A stretch of DNA of 64,000 nt from Heligmosomoides polygyrus polygyrus. Lineage: Eukaryota > Nematoda > Chromadorea > Rhabditida > Heligmosomidae. Where the stretch lies: assembly GCA_947396885.1 (NCBI GenBank), contig OX377202.1, positions 24,924,001 through 24,988,000 of the forward strand, written 5' to 3'. A program made the position numbers and the translations under genes. The notes below the pieces were generated by a model. The model was not told where the DNA came from, made no database searches, and saw nothing but the letters and a program-made list of their open reading frames with translations. Shown piece after piece: positions 21,908 to 32,170 of the stretch (the first letter of the stretch is position 1; each line of letters begins with the position of its first letter).

Positions 21908-22834
21908 TCAGGGCCAAAAACAACCACACTCGCAACTTCCAACAACCTTAATCCCTATTTTCAGGTTCAACATTTTCATAAATACAAGGTAAACGGCAGG
22001 TATAATATAAAAAATTTTGGTTCATTTAATACAGGTATCAATTGTAATGCTTCTTGTAAAGTCTGTAGGATTATTAACAAGGAGAATTTCGTTAATTGTC
22101 ACACGACTAATTACTCCATTTTTACATATAAAGATAATAATGCCAGCTGTAGATCATCAAACGTTGTATACTGCATAAACTGTGACACTTGTGGCAAACA
22201 ATATGTAGGTATTACTACTAGAAAGCTTAGAGATAGGATCATGGAACATATGAGAAACATCTATAACTCTAATAATAGTCGAAAAAAATTAATATACGAT
22301 CATTTTAATTTGTCATGCCACGACAAATCTTGCCACATCATAATTCTAGACAACTTGGAAGAAAATAAGGATATCAGTATTTTAAAAGAAAAAGAGCTTT
22401 TTTGGATTAAACTTCTTATGACATCTTATCCATTTGGGTTTAATGATAATATAAAAGGCTATGGCAATCTCACACAAATTACTAATCCCCTCACACATAA
22501 ATCAAACCATCCCTTTTTTAACATTAAGATAACTAAAGATCGATCTAATAGAAATAAAACCCTTAAAAAGCGAAAAAATAAAACAAAGCAATATGATCAA
22601 GAAACAATTATTTATGAAGTAAAAGAATTTCTTCTCAATAATAGCTCACAATATGATTTATTTAGATTTCTTAAATCAAAAACAAAAAAGTATATAGAAA
22701 TACTATTACGTATTACTGCGAATAACATGACTTTATTTACTGTACTTAACAACAAGTACTACTACTTAGTTCTCTTTGTTATTTCCATTTCAACTATTTC
22801 AACAAAATGGAAATTACCAGAGAAAATAATTTAA
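21908..22834 (+). CDS. GIY-YIG endonuclease domain of permuted PLE
   Basis: The frame is open from 21,908 with no ATG until 22,241; a TTTTCAG-GTT acceptor-like site at 21,958-21,964 suggests a spliced or decayed start. Counting from 21,908, a Cys-rich knuckle (CNASCKVCR, then CH 14 residues later) precedes the nuclease core. The core is VVYCINC at about 86, QYVGIT at about 98-103, and RKLRDRIMEH with the expected Arg, so GIY and YIG appear as VVY and YVG. A downstream ILKEKELFWIKLL supplies the usual Glu. A basic tail (KKRKNKTK) follows. In PLEs this domain nicks the target for reverse transcription. It sits before the RT, unlike canonical PLEs. It stops at 22,834, only one frame step from the RT frame. 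Confidence 0.8.
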   Translation, partial: SGPKTTTLATSNNLNPYFQVQHFHKYKVNGRYNIKNFGSFNTGINCNASCKVCRIINKENFVNCHTTNYSIFTYKDNNASCRSSNVVYCINCDTCGKQYVGITTRKLRDRIMEHMRNIYNSNNSRKKLIYDHFNLSCHDKSCHIIILDNLEENKDISILKEKELFWIKLLMTSYPFGFNDNIKGYGNLTQITNPLTHKSNHPFFNIKITKDRSNRNKTLKKRKNKTKQYDQETIIYEVKEFLLNNSSQYDLFRFLKSKTKKYIEILLRITANNMTLFTVLNNKYYYLVLFVISISTISTKWKLPEKII

Positions 22835-24763
22835 AAAAGAATATACATATCTAAAAATGCCTTTTTATAGTAAACATTTAAATTCATTTAAGTTAAATAA
22901 AATCATAAACAATAAAGATGTAATACAACTTATTAAAGGTAATAACAAACCATACAAACCTTTTAGAATAATTTATGAATATGAACAACCTATATCTAAA
23001 GCACTATTTAATTATAACGGCTTTCTTAATAATATAGGCAGTACTTCAATAGATGATATACAGTGTAGTTGTTCAAAATATGATACCTATATAAACCACT
23101 TTAATCATGTCTTGACAGGAGATATTAGTATTTTCAAGGAAATGAAAGCCTATAGTATTTTATTGAAAGGCACCAAATTTAGACTTCCTCCTGTACTACA
23201 GATTGAAGATATTTATAGAATCTGGAAAAATGTATTTAATCAAATAATTGCAAAATTAAAAAACAGGCATAAACTTAGTTCTAATAATTGTAATATGATT
23301 AAGGGGATCCCAGAAAAGTTTTTCTTATTAAAGAGATACAGAATTCTACTTCGTACAAAGAAAACTAATTCCGTATTGGAATTCAAGGAAATGGAAAAGG
23401 ACTTTAAAATTCTTAAACGATCCTTTATATTTTGCCCTCTGGATAAAGCTGCTTCGAACTATGGTATAATTTGCAAAAAGCTATATTTTTACATTATACA
23501 ATCAGAAATAAGTAACATGAACTTACTTACCTCCAACAATATATATTCTCCTACACAACTTAGTATCGAAGAAATTATTGAAAAACACGTTACCTTTCTT
23601 CACAGTAATTTTTTAAAACCGATCGAAGGAGGAACTATTCCCCTAATATATTGTATTCCTAAGTTACATAAGAACCCTGTTAAATTTAGATTTATAACGG
23701 GAGCATTTAGTAGTAGTATTAAACCTCTTGCTATTGAACTTTCTATTATACTTACTCATATTAAAAATCATTTTAAAAATTATGCTCTTAGTGTTTTTAA
23801 TAACAAAGGCTGTATAAAAACATTCTGGTCAATAAAGGATATAAACATATCGAATGAAATCTGTTCAATACATAATATTGATCTTAAACTTTATGCAGCA
23901 GACTTTGTAGATATGTTTACTAACATTCCTCATAGCATTATTATTAAAAATATTACAGAGATACTAAACATTTGCTTTAAAAACTCTAACAAAGAATATT
24001 TATTAGTAAATAAATATAAATGTTTCTATAATAATGATCCCTCATCTAGTAGTTCCTATAGAACTTACATGATACAGGATATAATCTACATGTTAAATTA
24101 TTTATTAGTTAACTCCTATTGTAGAATAGGTAATAACATTTATAATCAAATTAAGGGAGTTCCTCAAGGAGGCAATGCTAGTCCCGTTATAGCTGATTTA
24201 ACTCTTTCTTATTTTGAATATAAATATTCAGTTAATAAAATTTTATTTAATAAAGAATTCCATCCCTTTAGATATATGGATGATATATTAATTATTCATA
24301 ATTTTATAGATAAAGATGTAGAAGATATTATATCCTCAGTATATCAAGGTTGTTTAGAAGTTAGTCATACTAATGACAATAATAAAGAATGTAATTTTTT
24401 GGATCTCACTATATCTATTAAAGAAGGTAAGATGTTTACAAAACAATATAACAAAACTGATTACTTTGATTTTAAAGTTATCAGACTTCCACATTACAAT
24501 TCATATACAAGTGAATGCTTGAAAAGATTCGTAATATATACAGAACTTTACGAATATACAGAAACTGTAGCCTTAAAGAAGATTTTGTAGATAGACTCGA
24601 GTTACTTATACAATCTCTAATAGAATTAGGTTACCATAATGCTATAATTTTACAATCTATACTTAAATGTTTATTAAAAAAATGCATTAGTTATAGATAT
24701 GGGTTTTTCAATACTTATAAAGAAGCTAGACACTTTATCGAAACTCTACTTAAAATTTCTTAA
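22830..24763 (+). CDS. Penelope-like reverse transcriptase (one C-terminal frameshift)
   Basis: The frame opens at 22,830; the first ATG is 22,857. RT landmarks: FCPLDKAASNYGI, then IPLIYCIPKLHKNP and KFRFITGAFSSS, then AADFVDMFTNIPH (residue about 347, first catalytic Asp), IKGVPQGGNASPVIADL (about 431), and FRYMDDILI with the catalytic Asp pair (about 471). The CIPKLHK and TNIPH forms are typical of PLE and telomerase-like RTs rather than LINEs. At about 24,545 a base is missing relative to the truncated copy at 15,371. The reading then moves frame and ends FIETLLKIS at 24,763. With that base the protein is about 635 residues. The +1 step at 22,829 would join it to the GIY-YIG frame, suggesting one ancestral GIY-YIG-RT protein. 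Confidence 0.85.
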
Positions 24764-25063
24764 CATTTTCTTCACGTGTAGTAGGTACTTCCCTCATATG
24801 ACCACCTCTATCTGTCATTCCTCTCGATCTGTTTGACCCTTTTCCCGCCGAAACCTGACCTAGGGTTCGGGTATATAAACCCCTCAAAAAGGCACGACTG
24901 TACCACTACTCCCTGCCCTACTGATGATCCTCCGGGAGTATGTCGGTGGTTCTTTTCCTAGTTTTTCCCTTCACTCTGTTATATCCTGTATAGGGCTTAG
25001 AGGTGAAACAGGATGTAACAGGTTATTGAGATAATGTCCATGAATACAATTCATTGTGTTCAT
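24321..25063 (+). repeat. 3' terminal segment repeated upstream (pLTR partner)
   Basis: This covers the end of the RT, the 3' UTR and a 14-bp inverted repeat (CTGTTATATCCTGT against ACAGGATGTAACAG, one G.T pair) near 24,978-25,022. It is the downstream partner of 15,152-15,902 and ends within the same CATTGTGTTCAT. Confidence 0.85.
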
Positions 25064-25700
25064 ACACATACTCACCTTCCATTCATGTGAAGTGGAAGGT
25101 GAGTACGTCTTCATCACATCGGTGAATTCCATTAAAGATCTTGGTTTTGCTTGCAGTAACAAGTAAGACTTTTCCGAACTTGACAAAAATCGTTGTAGAG
25201 TTGCGCTTTTGCATACTTATTATGTATTCAAGGTGTTCTCCTATTCAACAAAACAGTTTTGGTCAGAGACCTATATACTTCCATTAGTTGAAGCTGGCAC
25301 TATAGTGTTGAATCCTAGGTTAAAAGATGTCCACAGAATTGAGAAGGTTCAAAATAATTTTATTCGGAAGTTGTTGAAGGTTCTTCTCCTCTAAGATCCC
25401 TTAAGCAGTATTCAGAAATAGGTACTTGGATCTTCCATCCCTCTATCACAGCGCAAAGTATTTGATGTTTGTCTCGTTCACAAACTCACCCTAGTGTGGC
25501 TGTGATTACGGGATTATTCAGTTTGATGCCCACCCGAACTAGAGGAGAGGTTATGAAAATTGCAGTGCTTCTCCAAGAACAAATGTTCGCTCTTCTTTCT
25601 TTACATAGAGAGCCGGTAGCCTTATTTAAGGCTCACGAAAAGCCTCTGAAAAACGTACTCCAGTCCTCAGTTAAAGCGCTGCGCATCGAAAGGTTTACTT
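25064..25700 (+). pseudogene. CR1/jockey-like LINE C-terminal fragment
   Basis: The plus strand reads VNSIKDLGFACSNK, then LPLVEAGTIVLNPRLKDV and EKVQNNFIRKLL. This is the RT-distal pattern (SVKDLGV, RPLLEY, WNP, IEKVQ) of CR1/jockey-type LINEs. Downstream pieces FDVCLVHKL and FSLMPTRTRGEVMKIAV match the C-terminal tail of the same group after frame changes. A stop follows CSNK. The PLE unit ends immediately before it, so the PLE probably inserted into this LINE remnant. A perfect 13-bp inverted repeat (TACTCACCTTCCA and its complement) is at 25,070-25,106, at the junction. Confidence 0.65.
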
Positions 25701-27310
25701 ACGTATGATGGAATCTAGGCCCGGAGACGGTCTATATGCAGTTTTTGTTATGATCACGTTTTTTTGCTGATGTCCTTTGTTTGTTTGCTTGCTTTTGTCT
25801 AGTTCTATCTCCCATCTGCCTTTGGTAAACAAAAATAAACACAAACATAAACATATTCCGACGGTGATGCGCATAGTGTGAAGGATTTTGCTCCTCCGGA
25901 TGTTTTGCACGGAAGAATAGCAACAAAAGTAGCTTCTGACATTATTTTGGACACGATTTTCGAAAAATCGCGAACTCCATATTTAGTCTTCAGCCTTTTC
26001 TAACAAAAAATTCCGCACAATGTCCCTGACTTGAACCGCATGTGGCATGAGTGAGCTCGAAATATGGGATTCAAAAGATTTTGAGACCACTGCGCTAAGC
26101 CGCTTGCACAGCAGAAGGCCTCCATTTGAAAGAGGTCGGAACTTGTCCCGCAACACTGGCTTGTCAACAAAGATGAGGATAAGATAAGTCGACATTGAGA
26201 CCATAATGAGGTGCCTTTTGGAAGACGTTAATTTTGTGCAAAAAGTGGAAAAGCTACAACTTTCACCTCTTCAGGAACATCACTACCAACGATTCTAGCA
26301 TGATACAGAAGTAAGCACCGTTTGGGCCCTAGCAAGGAGTCAGATAGAGAGAAAAGAACGTAGGAATGGACGTGATCGATTCTGTTCTCTAAGCGAAGAA
26401 CAAGGCAAAAAAGGGATTCCGGATGTGGTCCGCCTTAAGTTGGTTGACCCAAAACTGCTCATATCAGTCAGCAGTTCAGTTGCAGTGGGCTCAAGAGGAG
26501 AACGGGTTCAGTAAGGGACAGCTGGATGCTGCCGATCTAAGGTGCTCCAGTTTTCGCACAATCAGGTTACATGGGCCGGTGTGCTCCCGACATTTCTACA
26601 CCAGGTTCGATAGAGAGCGCCTCGAAAATCCTGAAAAGAAATCAACGGAGGAAGTCGATAATATTAAAACACGCTAAAAATGCCCATCTGCGTACACAAG
26701 CTGGGCAGTCGAAGGTCAGCGCATTGCGAACAAAAAGCGCCACTTCTCCGGGCAACTCTGCCACCGAAAAAGACTAGCTGGCTGAGCCTAGACGATGCCA
26801 ATCGTATGCTTCACGCCAATTTATGATCCTGTGCAGGCCATGCAGTTCAATTCCAATTTAAGTAACCCATACGGACTTCTTCGATGGATAGGGAACAAAA
26901 CTGTTTTTGTATTAGTTATGTGCTTATCACACCACGTATGTGCTTTCTTCTCTGAAATCGTGGGTAAATGGATTGCACCGGATAGAAAGTGGTATGGGGT
27001 TAAGTGGAGGATGAGAGCGTCAAGTATCATTGGAAAACAAATCAGAATGATATCTTCATATGGCGCAATACAGGTTGGTGCATTCTCATTCATCTCAGTT
27101 TTGCTTCAATGATATGTGCTCAGTGAGATGGTCCATTCCGGTGGTGGTACTTGTTGTCGTAGTCAATTGCTTAGGTGAGTTCTGGGTTCAATCCCAAGGG
27201 GCGGGGCCACTCCATACTCACGTCCAAACACTGGATATAGTTTAACACTTGCAACATAACATGCTTACATCAACCACTCCTGTGACTATTGTCGTCTACT
27301 TCCCGAAAGA
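25701..27310. other. no supported gene
   Basis: Open frames up to about 105 codons (for example 26,795-27,112) show no recognised motif or consistent splicing. A B-box-like TGGGTTCAATCCCA lies at 27,187 but lacks a good A box. Confidence 0.4.
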
Positions 27311-27540
27311 AAGAGCAAATAGCGCAATGCTACTATGAGAGGCCCAGCCCACATTTGAACGAGTTTTTCCCGTTTGACCCAGGCCCCTCTCGCTGCAACT
27401 TGCATTACACGTATGTACGCGTCAGTTCGCGTACAATGTTGGAAATTCCACGTTACCATATCCGACTACTACGCTTAAGTCGGTCGAAGCCCATGGGCTG
27501 CTCCCTCCGTGGTATCATTACCGAAGAAATTTAAACCTAA

Positions 27541-28537
27541 AGACGATCGCGGCTATCCTTCCTCCGCGAAGCCGCGAGCGCTCATCGCATGTGCACACCA
27601 GCCGCAATATTTTGGCTAATGAATTGACATCCACGTGATCGTTCTGACTCATCTTTGCGACAGAGCGCGAAATCTTTCCTTCTTAGCCCTGCGCGCTCAT
27701 GGGGAGTCGGCGGCTGAGTTCTGCGCTCTCCGAGCGCAGAGACAGGCTAGGGAGGATACTCCAGGGTGTGTGCCACCAAAGCTGCTCGTGTGAAAACTGT
27801 CTTCGTCGCCCACAGAGAGACCGCGGCTGGATTCTGGGGAGGGGAAGGGTGTGGCCACTAAAGCTGCTCGTGTGGAAACTGCTCCTTTTGCTCAGGGGAA
27901 GTGCGCAGCTGGATTCTGCGCTTTTCGAGCGCAGAAACAGGCGGTCTTACTTAGATCTAACCAGATTCTCCTGATGTCGCGTCATATCGACGTGGCCATT
28001 TTCGATATCCACCGACACCATGGTCAGTCGATATGGAGGAGGGTCGTTGAGCGGTCGGTGGCGGATCGCGGTTCTTTCACCGCCGCTACAGGAGAGCACT
28101 GGGAGACGGGAGCAGTTCCTGCACGAGCACCTTGGACGCACTACACCCTGGAGTCCCTTCCCTAGCCGAGTTGTGCGCTCGAAGAGCGCACAACCCATCT
28201 CCGATGTCCCCCTCAGCGACGAAAGCAGTCTCGGCACGGATTGATGTGCAAGTTTGCGTGGTACTCCAGCAGGAGCAGGCATATTGCCAGCTGAGCAAGT
28301 GTTTAGTTCTAATGGCTATCGAAACAAGCTAGGGAAGGGACTCCAGGGTGCGTCCAAGCTGCTCGTACGAGAGCTGCTCCCGTCTCCCAAGGTTCTCCTG
28401 TAGCGGCGGTAGCCGCGATTCGCCACCGACCGTTCAACGACCCTCCTCCATATCGACTGACCGGGGTATCGGTGGATATCGAAAATTGTCACGTCGATAC
28501 GGGGCGACCGCACGCGGCTTGGCGGAGGAAGAATAGC
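27541..28537. mobile_element. Repeat family B element (TIR, palindromic units)
   Basis: The left end GATCGCGGCTATCCTTCCTC continues CGCGAAGCCGCGAGCG; the right end (GGCTTGGCGGAGGAAGAATA then GCCGCC) is its inverse. Inside are several diverged units with CTCCAGGGTGTGTGCCACC and the palindromes TTCTGCGCTTTTCGAGCGCA and GTGCGCTCGAAGAGCGCAC. The second half is partly an inverted copy of the first (around 27,980-28,180 against 28,330-28,500). No protein. Related to the copy at 46,161-47,140. Confidence 0.6.
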
Positions 28538-28596
28538 CGCCACCCCTAAAACACCCAAAGCCTCCACCACCTTCCGCTGCCTCTGGCTGCAACGCA

Positions 28597-28735
28597 TACG
28601 TGCGCGTCGGCACGTTCACCGTCGCGATACGTACAGGGATGCCTGCGGGCTCCATGTATCGACCCATGGCCACTGTACAGCTATCCCTATACGAATCGTC
28701 ACGGTGAACCTGTCGACGCGCACGCATGCGTTGTA
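28597..28735. repeat. Foldback of about 140 bp
   Basis: Left arm CGTGCGCGTCGGCACGTTCA then CCGTCGCGATACG and CAGGGAT; right arm ATCCCTATACGAATCGTCAC then GGTGAACCTGTCGACGCGCA. The arms are about 50 bp with several mismatches and a loop of about 35 bp. Confidence 0.6.
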
Positions 28736-28859
28736 TTCGGAGGCGCCGTGCACCCCTCTCCTGCCTTGGGATTGAACCGAGTTCTGCGCTGACATTGACG
28801 TGTTGCCATAATCTCTATAGAGGTTTACGTTAGAGAAGTACATGTGAGTTTGGAAATTT

Positions 28860-29510
28860 GGGTGCTCATGTAACTTTCTGAGGGAGGCCTGGAAAACCGA
28901 TGTTTACATAGCTTGAAAGCAAAGCGGGCGCGATGTCCGCTGGAGGAGGGAAAGCAGAACATTAGTGCTCAAGCGCCGCACGCACGACGTGACGTGGCAT
29001 TTCCCACGTGAAGAGAGACTTTTTGGCGCTATCCGACTAGGGTGGGTGCAGCACCTTGTAGGCTTGGATAATTTTAACGTACAGATTGCTGTAGGATAGA
29101 AGTGAACGAGCACGAAGATCAAGAGATTTTTTTTTATGAAAATCCTCCCTTGATTAGACCTGTATCAGCGCGTAGAATGCGCAAACTGTACAATGAAGAA
29201 ATCCACACCTAGGATCAACTGACCCTCCCCCAAATTCACAAGGCAGCCGCACTAGTGCTGTATAACTTTCAATTTTGTGATACTTTAAGTGTTCTATAGG
29301 CTGTCGCTGCTCTGACATTCAGGAGGATCACGTTCCAAAAAAATTCAATAATGCGGACAGAGAGAAAAAGACAGCCTTTTGGTGAAAAAAACAAAAGCAA
29401 TAATACTGCTGTTCTGTGTTCTCCCCACCTGTATACGTGTGTTAAAAAGAGAAAATGGTAGTGCGTTAGCAATCGTCTCAAGTAACTACAACACGCGTGC
29501 GCGCCACCTT
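28860..29510. other. no recognised gene; one short repeat
   Basis: The block with GTGCTCAAGCGCC and GCATTTCCCACGT (28,960-29,010) recurs at 30,555-30,600. Otherwise nothing is supported. Confidence 0.4.
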
Positions 29511-29805
29511 TTGCCGTGGCCCGGTACAACGATACCACGGAGGCAGCCCATGGGCTTCGAGCGACTTAAGCGTAGCAGTCGCATATGGTGATTCCCAACA
29601 TTGTACGCAAACTGACGCGTACATACGTGCAATGCAAGTTGCAGCGAGAGCGGCCTAGGCCAAACGGGTAAAAACTCGTTCAAATGTGGCTGGGCCCCTC
29701 ATAGTAGCACTGCGCCCATGATCCTTTCGAAGAATCATAGCGCCGGGCAGTCTCAAATGATGAACCTCCCCTGAGCCGCTTAGCGCCCCAACTCGTATCA
29801 TCGCT

Positions 29806-30180
29806 GGCAATAAGGGAAGGGACTCCAGGGTGTGTGCCACCAAAGCTGCTCGGTGGAAACTGCCTTCGTCGCTCACGGGGAGTCCGCGGCTGGGTTGTGC
29901 GCTCGAAGAGCGCAGAGACAGGCTAGGGAAGTGACTCTAGGGTGTGGTGCGTCCAAGATGCTCTTGCGAGAACTCCTCCCGTCTCCCAGGACTCTCCTGT
30001 AGCGGCGGTGGAAGAGCCGCGATCCGCCACCGACTGCTCAACGACCCTCTTCCATACCGACTGACGGTGGTGTCGTTGGATGTCGAAAATGGCTATGTCG
30101 ATATGACGCGACCGCACGCGACTTGGCGGAGGAAGAAGAGCCGCCACCGAGTGCATCAGCAGAATCTGATTAGATCTAAG
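29806..30180. mobile_element. Repeat family B fragment
   Basis: Same unit as in the 27.5-kb copy: GGGACTCCAGGGTGTGTGCC, then GTTGTGCGCTCGAAGAGCGC, then the block with GACTGACGGTGGTGTC that appears inverted at 28,020. It ends near GATTAGATCTAA. Confidence 0.6.
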
Positions 30181-30263
30181 TGAGACCCCACCGCTCTAGC
30201 GCGCGAGCAGAGACTGTCTGCGCTCTAGCCATCCGGGCGGGATGGCTCATCGTTTTCGCCGCC

Positions 30264-30423
30264 GGACTGCACACAATGTTTCCGTGCGCAGCAACATTGT
30301 GTGCAGTCCTCGCAGAGCTCGTCGCCAGCGGCGCCGGAAGAGTCTGCCTCCGCTCTGATCTTTCGCGCCTGCAGACGAGTCATGCCCTTCAGCGGCGTCG
30401 GCGACCGCCGTTGAAGGGCATGA
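30264..30423. repeat. Two adjacent near-perfect hairpins
   Basis: Hairpin 1: 17-bp perfect stem (30,264-30,280 with 30,293-30,309), arm GGACTGCACACAATGTT, 12-base loop. Hairpin 2: 18-bp stem with one G.T pair (30,380-30,397 with 30,406-30,423), arm TCATGCCCTTCAGCGGCG, 8-base loop. Small-RNA precursors or transposon ends are both possible. Confidence 0.6.
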
Positions 30424-30715
30424 TCACCTTTTTGTCGTCCGCCGGCCGCGCCGAAGAAGGGTGCGGGGCCCATTAAGGAGTTGAAAACGCGACTCAGTGC
30501 CATGAAGGCGAAAATGCTCTACGAAATGCGTGGAAGAGGGGGCAGTCCATCAGTGCTCAAACACAGGTACGACGCGACTTGGCATTTCCCACGTATAGGA
30601 GTTATACCCGTTTAGTTCGAGCGAGATATAGCGTTTGACCTGAGTCCTTCTCGTTGCAGCTGCGTTGCATGTACGTATGCGTCAGGTTGGGTAAAATGTA
30701 GTAAATTCCGGGGCT

Positions 30716-31495
30716 GCCACATTCTGCTAGATAGAACCTAAGGCTGCCTCATCCGCGCATTGCGTCAATTGCTGCAGTTCGGAGCTGGCGTCAAGTGCGT
30801 GGACCCCACCCGAGACAATCCATTCAGCAGTGTCATTTAGCGTCAATAGTCGGTATGATGCTTGAAGTTTGGCCACGACGATACGATCACTTTCGCCCGA
30901 AGCTGCTGGTCGTATGGACTGAGACATTGGGCATGAACCTTAAAGAGGTTGGTGTGTACCGATCTGACCTAGTATGAAATTGGAAAGGGTAATGAGAAGA
31001 CACCAGAAAAGAAGAAGAGGGGCGAATGATAGAGATGAAAACCAGCAAGAAGAGAATTTGTCCAGAACGAAAACCTTGACCCTTTGCATGCATACACGAG
31101 CGCTGTGCAGCAACATCTAAATTGGTTTCGACTAAAGTAATGCTCTCAGCTGAGGAAGCGGTTGTGAGTGGAACCCTATTCCTCAAAGACTCAGCCGTGC
31201 GCACAATACGACTAACGTGTTTTTTCACAGTGAATCTTTTTCTATTTTTCTCACTTAATTGTACAGTTCTGGTGCAATTCTAGTTCTGAAGTGAGATTCC
31301 GCCATGACTGAGAGGTGCATCAGAGCGAAAATTTGTGCTGGTCACCTTTTATACTACTTCCAACTCACTTTGTTCAAGGTAACAGCTGCTACGGTGGAAT
31401 GGTGACGAACTCCTACATCAGTGATGTACTGCTCCGCAAAGGATGTACGCACGTTGTAGGCTCACTCATCTTTCTCGATATATCAGGTGAAACAA
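30716..31495. other. no supported gene
   Basis: Short open frames on both strands without recognised motifs. Confidence 0.35.
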
Positions 31496-31499
31496 TTAA

Positions 31500-31780
31500 T
31501 TAATAAGAAATAAACGATAAAGAACGGGGTTATTTAATCTCCCTTGGGATGCCCCACTCAATATACTTCTACCGGATGTCATGAAGGCGATGTGTATGCA
31601 TGAATTGTATTTAGCCATACAATTACTTGCGGTGGCCAGCCGATGAACAATTTAGCGCTTTATCCCTTTCAGATAAGTCTGGTAGTCTTGGTTGGCCTAG
31701 GCAGAAAATCCGAACCGGGACTCTGGTATCGGCTGCGCGTGACATCCGGCACCTACACCAACTGCGCTACACTCACCCTC
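31500..31780 (-). mobile_element. tRNA-derived SINE
   Basis: On the minus strand the 5' end is tRNA-like: GTGTAGCGCAGTTGGTGTAG with an A box (TAGCGCAGTTGG, 31,758-31,769), and 40-50 bases later CCCGGTTCGGATT, a B-box-like sequence (about 31,706-31,717). The head is about 72 nt, tRNA length, but acceptor and anticodon stems do not fold as a normal tRNA. An unrelated body of about 200 nt follows and ends in an AT-rich tail (TTTCTTATTAATTAATTG). This is the layout of a SINE. Confidence 0.6.
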
Positions 31781-31919
31781 GTGAGAAATGTAGAATAACA
31801 TAAGAATCAGTACAGGCAGAAGTTTAGAAAAAAGTTGTCGTGTCTAAACGGTAACATGAAGAAAATCCTCTTTATAATGGTTTTCCTAGCAAACAGCTGA
31901 GCGCTGCAGCATAAACTTT

Positions 31920-32170
31920 TCTAAGCCAAGAAAGACTTCAGGGATCGCCGTAAGTGGTAATCTGAAGGGGCTGTGTCAGAGAATAGGAGAATGGGATATG
32001 GTCACCCAGCCCAGTCCATCGTGGTCGCTTTAGCTAGATGGGGCCTTGCGTTATCATGAAGAAGGGGCAATGAAGGTCGTCTCTGCCATTTTTCCCTAGG
32101 AGTTCCGGCGAATACCACATGGTAGATCATGGATACCAATTAAAAGTTGGAAGCTCCGGACTTTTGAAGG
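31920..32170 (-). pseudogene. mariner-family transposase fragment
   Basis: The minus strand reads DNARPHLAKATTMD, then DTAPSDYHLRRSLKSFLA. These are the second and third catalytic Asp regions of a mariner transposase, with the intervening part frameshifted and a stop just before DNARPH. No N-terminal part was recognised. Confidence 0.65.

Larger units (their letters stand above)
15903..25063 (+). mobile_element. AT-rich Penelope-like unit with N-terminal GIY-YIG and antisense gene
   Basis: The unit begins where the upstream 3' copy ends (15,902) and finishes with the same 3' sequence (25,061-25,063). Within it lie a structured leader (15,918-16,080), an antisense spliced gene (16,211-17,540), a tandem duplication (17,338-18,975), a later TIR transposon (20,054-21,331), a second structured zone (21,746-21,902), a GIY-YIG frame and an RT frame. 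Base composition is strongly AT-rich throughout and changes sharply at both ends. Without the inserted transposon the unit is about 7.9 kb. That the antisense gene belongs to the element, and is not an older host gene, is inference from composition and the shared boundaries. Confidence 0.65.
27315..29735. repeat. Inverted pair of about 215-bp arms around a repeat cluster
   Basis: The arm at 27,315-27,530 is repeated in inverse orientation at about 29,515-29,735. Shared blocks include GCAATGCTACTATGAG, AACGAGTTTTTCCCGTTTG, CGCTTAAGTCGGTCGAAGCC and CCATGGGCT. A third, direct partial copy is at 30,600-30,715. The arms enclose family B sequence and a foldback, so they may be the ends of a composite or older element. 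Confidence 0.55.

Noticed and set aside
27160..27200. tRNA or SINE suggested by TGGGTTCAATCCCA
   Set aside because: The B box is good, but no A box or tRNA fold is found upstream.
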